Below the pieces are notes generated by a model. The model was not told the origin of the DNA, did no database searches, and saw only the letters and a list, made by a program, of their open reading frames with translations. Both the position numbers and the translations under genes were made by a program. Positions 61,001-64,000 of a stretch of DNA of 64,000 nucleotides are shown one piece after another (position 1 is the first letter of the stretch; each line of letters starts with the position of its first letter). Source of the DNA: Pectinophora gossypiella (lineage: Eukaryota; Arthropoda; Insecta; Lepidoptera; Gelechiidae); NCBI RefSeq assembly GCF_024362695.1, contig NW_026063278.1, forward strand, positions 124,001-188,000. Reading direction: 5' to 3'.

Positions 61001-64000
61001 ATGGCCGCCATACAAAATTTTCGTTTTTCCTGAAAATGCCTCGAGGGTAAAAATGATGTATAGGGATGTGATCGGATCGTCATGTTGAGTATTTCAGTAC
61101 TGCTCGATCTTGAAAAACTGCTCCGCATCAGGGAGACGCCCTACGGCCTGGCAAAACTATAAAACCTAGAGCAATATTTTTTTCACGAAACCTATTTAAA
61201 TCTTGGTCAAATTCAATCACCGGTGAAAATAAATCAAAATGGCGGAAATCAAGATGGCCGCCATACAAAATTTTCGTTTTTCTCGAAAATGCCTCGGGGT
61301 GAATATGATGTAAGAGGGATGAGATCAAAATGTCATATTGAGTATGGAAATACTTCCCGACCTTCAAAAACTGCTCCGCATCAGGGCGGCACCCTACGGC
61401 CTGGCAAAACTATAAAACCTGGAGCAATAAATTTTTCACGAGACCTATTTAAATCTTGGTCAAATTTTATCGCCGTTGAAAAAAAAAGAAAATGGCGGAA
61501 AAACAAGATGGCCGCCATATAAATTTTTGTTTTTCCAGAAAATGTCTCAGGTGTAAAAACGATGTATAGGGGTGTGATCGGAACGTCATCTTGGAAAACT
61601 GCTCCGCATAAGGAAGACACCCTACGGCCTGGCAAAACTATAGCACCTAGAACTTTTTTGATTTCACGAGACCTATTTAAGTCTTGGTCAAATTCTATAG
61701 CGGTAAAAAAATGGCGGGAAAACAAGACACGCGAGCAGCTTGCTGCGAGCGAACCACGCGACATCTAGTTATATTATATAAAGCTACAAACCCATGTACT
61801 GACTGACTGACTGACTGACTCACTGACAGGGTTGTTCTCCCAGAAGGAGCGCCGGGGGGTAAAAATGATGTATGGGAGATGTGATCAAGATCTTCCGATG
61901 AGTATGGGAAAACTTCCAGATCTTGGAAAACTGCTCCGCATCAGGTAGACACCCTACAGTCTGGCGCAACTATTATACCTGGATCAAATTTTTTTTCGCA
62001 AAACCTATTTAAATCTTGGTCAAATTCTATTGTCGGTGAAAAAAAATCAAAATGGCGGAAAAACAAGATGGCCGCCATACAAAATTTTGTTTTTTGAAAA
62101 AATGTCTCGGGGGCAAAAACAATGTATGGGGGCGTAATCGGAAGGTCATGTTGAGTATGGATATACTTCTCGATCTTGAAAAACTGCTCCGCATCAGGGA
62201 GACACCCCACGGCCTGGCAAAACTATAAAACCTGGAGCAATTTTTCTTCCGCAAAACATATTTAAATCTTGGTCAAATCCAATCGCCGGTGAAAAAAAAG
62301 AAAATGGCGGAAAAACAAGATGGCCGCCACACAAAATTTTCGTTTTTCCAGAAAATGCTTCAGGAGTAAAATGATGTCTGAGGGTTTTGATCGGAACGTC
62401 ATCTTGGAAAACTGCTCCGCATCAGGGAGTCCCCCTACGGCCTGGCAAAACTATAGCACCTAGAACTTTTTTGATTTCACGAGACCTATTTAAGTCTTGG
62501 TCAAATTCTATCGCGGTAAAAAAATGGCGGGAAAAAGCTTCGAACTAATACAGGACACGCGAGCAGCTTGCTGCGAGCGAACCACGCGAAATCTAGTTAT
62601 TATATTATATATAGCTGCAAACCCATGTATTGACTGACTGACTGACTGACTGATATAGTTGTTCTCCCAGAAGGAGCGTCGGGGGGTGAAAATGATGTAT
62701 GGGGGGTGTGATTGGGACCTCCCAGTGAGTATGGGAAAACTTTCAGATCTTGGAAAACTGCTCCGCATCAGGGAGACACCCTATGGCCTGGCGAAACTAT
62801 CGCACCTGGAATAATTCTTTTTTCACAAAACCTACTTAAATCTTGGTCAAATTTTATCGCCGGTGAAAAAAAAACAAAATGGCGGAAAAACAAGATGGCC
62901 GCCATACAAAATTTTGTTTTTCCAAAAAATGTTTCGTTGGTAAAAACTGTGTATGGGGTTGTAATCGCAACGTCCTTGTGAGTTTGGAAATACTTCTCTA
63001 TCTTCAGAAACTGCTCCGCATCAGGGAGACACCCTACGGCCTGGCAAAACTATCGCTCTCGGAACATACTTTTTTCCACATAACTTCCTTAAATCTTGGT
63101 CAAATGCAATCGCCGGTGAAAAAAAATCAAAATGGCGGAAAAACAAGATGGCCGCCATACAAAAATTTGTTTTCCCAGAAAATGTCTCGGAGGTAAAAAT
63201 GATGTATGGGAGATGTGATCAAAACGTCAAGCTGAGTATAGAAATACTGCTTGATCTTGAAAAACTGCTCCGCATCAGGGAGACACCCTGTGGCCTGGCT
63301 AAACTATCAAACATAGAACATTTTTTTTTCCACTAAACCTACTTAATTCTTGGTCAAATTCAATCGCTGGTGATAAAAAATCAAAATGGCGGAAAAACAA
63401 GATGGCCGCCATACAAAATTTTCGTTTTTCTCGAAAATGCCTCGGGGTGAATATGATGTAAGAGGGATGAGATCAAATTGTCATATTGAGTATGGAAATA
63501 CTTCCCGACCTTCAAAAACTGCTCCGCATCAGGGCGGCACCCTACGGCCTGGGAAAACTATCGCTCCTGGTACGATTCTTTTTTCACCAAACCTTATAAA
63601 ATCTTGGTCAAATTTTATCGCCGGTGAAAAAAAAAAAACAAAATGGCCGAAAAACAAGATGGCCGCCATACAAATTTTTGTTTGTCCAGAAAATGTCTCG
63701 GGTGTAAAAACGATGTATAGGGGTGTTATCGGAACGTAATCTTGGAAAACTGCTCCGCATCAGGGAGACACCCTACGGCCTGGCAAAACTATAAAACCTG
63801 GAGCAATTTTTCTTTCGCGAAACATATTTAAATCTTGGTCAAATCCAATTCCTGCTGAAAAAAAACCAAAATGGCGGAAAAACAAGATGGCCGCCATACA
63901 AAATTTTCGTTTTTCCCGAAAATGCCTCGGGGGTAAAAATGATGTATGAAGAATGTGATTGAAACATCATGTTGAGTATGGAAATACTTTTCGATCTTCG

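Larger units (their letters stand above)
49405..64000 (+). repeat. tandem higher-order array of Helitron-like blocks, runs off the right edge
   Basis: The landmark CTGCTCCGCATCAGGGAG recurs about 55 times by my count, at steps of about 250-255 bp, or about 230 at block ends. Twelve blocks start with a head GCTACAAACCCA plus (CTGA)n at about 49411, 50485, 51832, 53121, 54189, 55496, 56559, 57619, 58700, 60470, 61782 and 62615. Of the 11 completed blocks, 10 end in GCTGCGAGCGAACCACGCG plus ACATCTAGT or AATCTAGT or a close variant (CTAG at 50465, 53103, 54166, 55480, 56525, 57601, 58674, 60453, 61765, 62593). The end near 51819 has lost the CTAG. Blocks contain 3 to 7 monomers. Each monomer carries AAAATGGCGGAAAAACAAGA followed by TGGCCGCCATAC. 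No protein gene is supported; the many forward frames exist because the step is close to a multiple of three. Confidence 0.9.

Noticed and set aside
49464..63739. Dozens of 60-130 codon ORFs (MAEKQDGRHTKF, MFSQKERRGVKM and similar) as a gene family
   Set aside because: They repeat with the monomer, occur on both strands over the same bases, and exist because the step is near a multiple of three. No start context, domain or codon signal supports them.
49405..64000. CRISPR array
   Set aside because: Monomers of about 250 bp with no short repeat/unique spacer alternation; eukaryotic context.

Overview
The window looks like repeat-dense, AT-rich insect DNA, most likely from a moth or butterfly (Lepidoptera, possibly Noctuidae). 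The reasons are spliceosomal introns, a tRNA-headed SINE whose body begins ACGTCCCACTGCTGGGCACA on the plus strand, Helitrons starting TCTATACTTATAATAAATC and ending CTAG|T, RTE and Jockey/CR1-group LINEs, and a short-LTR Ty3/gypsy element. The lineage call is an inference from repeat style, not from a database match. I see only two candidate non-transposon protein genes: a FLYWCH zinc-finger exon (about 4.2 kb) and a DUF4806-type gene (16.2-17.9 kb, one intron, broken near its 3' end). Nearly everything else is mobile DNA, much of it nested.

Layout. 1-3.4 kb: a minus-strand LINE whose ORF1 is fused in frame to its endonuclease, with a truncated RTE inserted upstream. 5.5-6.3 kb: a perfect 313-bp inverted repeat. 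6.4-8.0 kb: diverged repeats and a SINE. 8.5-15.7 kb: a complete but decayed DIRS-type (tyrosine recombinase) retrotransposon carrying a Helitron. 16.2-17.9 kb: the DUF4806 gene. 17.9-24.5 kb: a Jockey/CR1-group LINE split by an apparently intact RTE. The RTE is inserted in frame, giving a 1722-codon ORF with two reverse transcriptases. 25.3-29.7 kb: another minus-strand LINE, split by a 5'-deleted DIRS element. 30.55-39.95 kb: a Ty3/gypsy element with 151-bp LTRs and a 5-bp target duplication. It contains a second copy of the same Helitron and a 5'-truncated LINE with a fully open RT frame. 40.1-45.6 kb: a nearly intact DIRS element on the minus strand whose gag has a predicted intron. 45.6-49.4 kb: SINEs, a PHD-finger LINE ORF1 fragment and AT-rich DNA. 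49.4 kb to the end: a tandem higher-order array of about 55 monomers of roughly 230-255 bp in 12 blocks. Each complete block starts with a CTGACTGACT-type head, and nearly all end in a Helitron-like CTAGT.

How the parts relate. The three DIRS elements share one architecture: inverted terminal repeats, ORFs in the order gag, RT/RNase H, recombinase, and an internal region complementary to the joined element ends. Two of them also share a conserved, nearly palindromic core at the right end. Insertion order can be read from target duplications: RTE into LINE (11-12 bp), RTE into LINE 5' region (12 bp), LINE into gypsy (4 bp), Helitron into gypsy and into DIRS (A|T). The most unusual structures are the DIRS end modules, the long perfect hairpin, the double-RT nested ORF and the array of Helitron-ended blocks.
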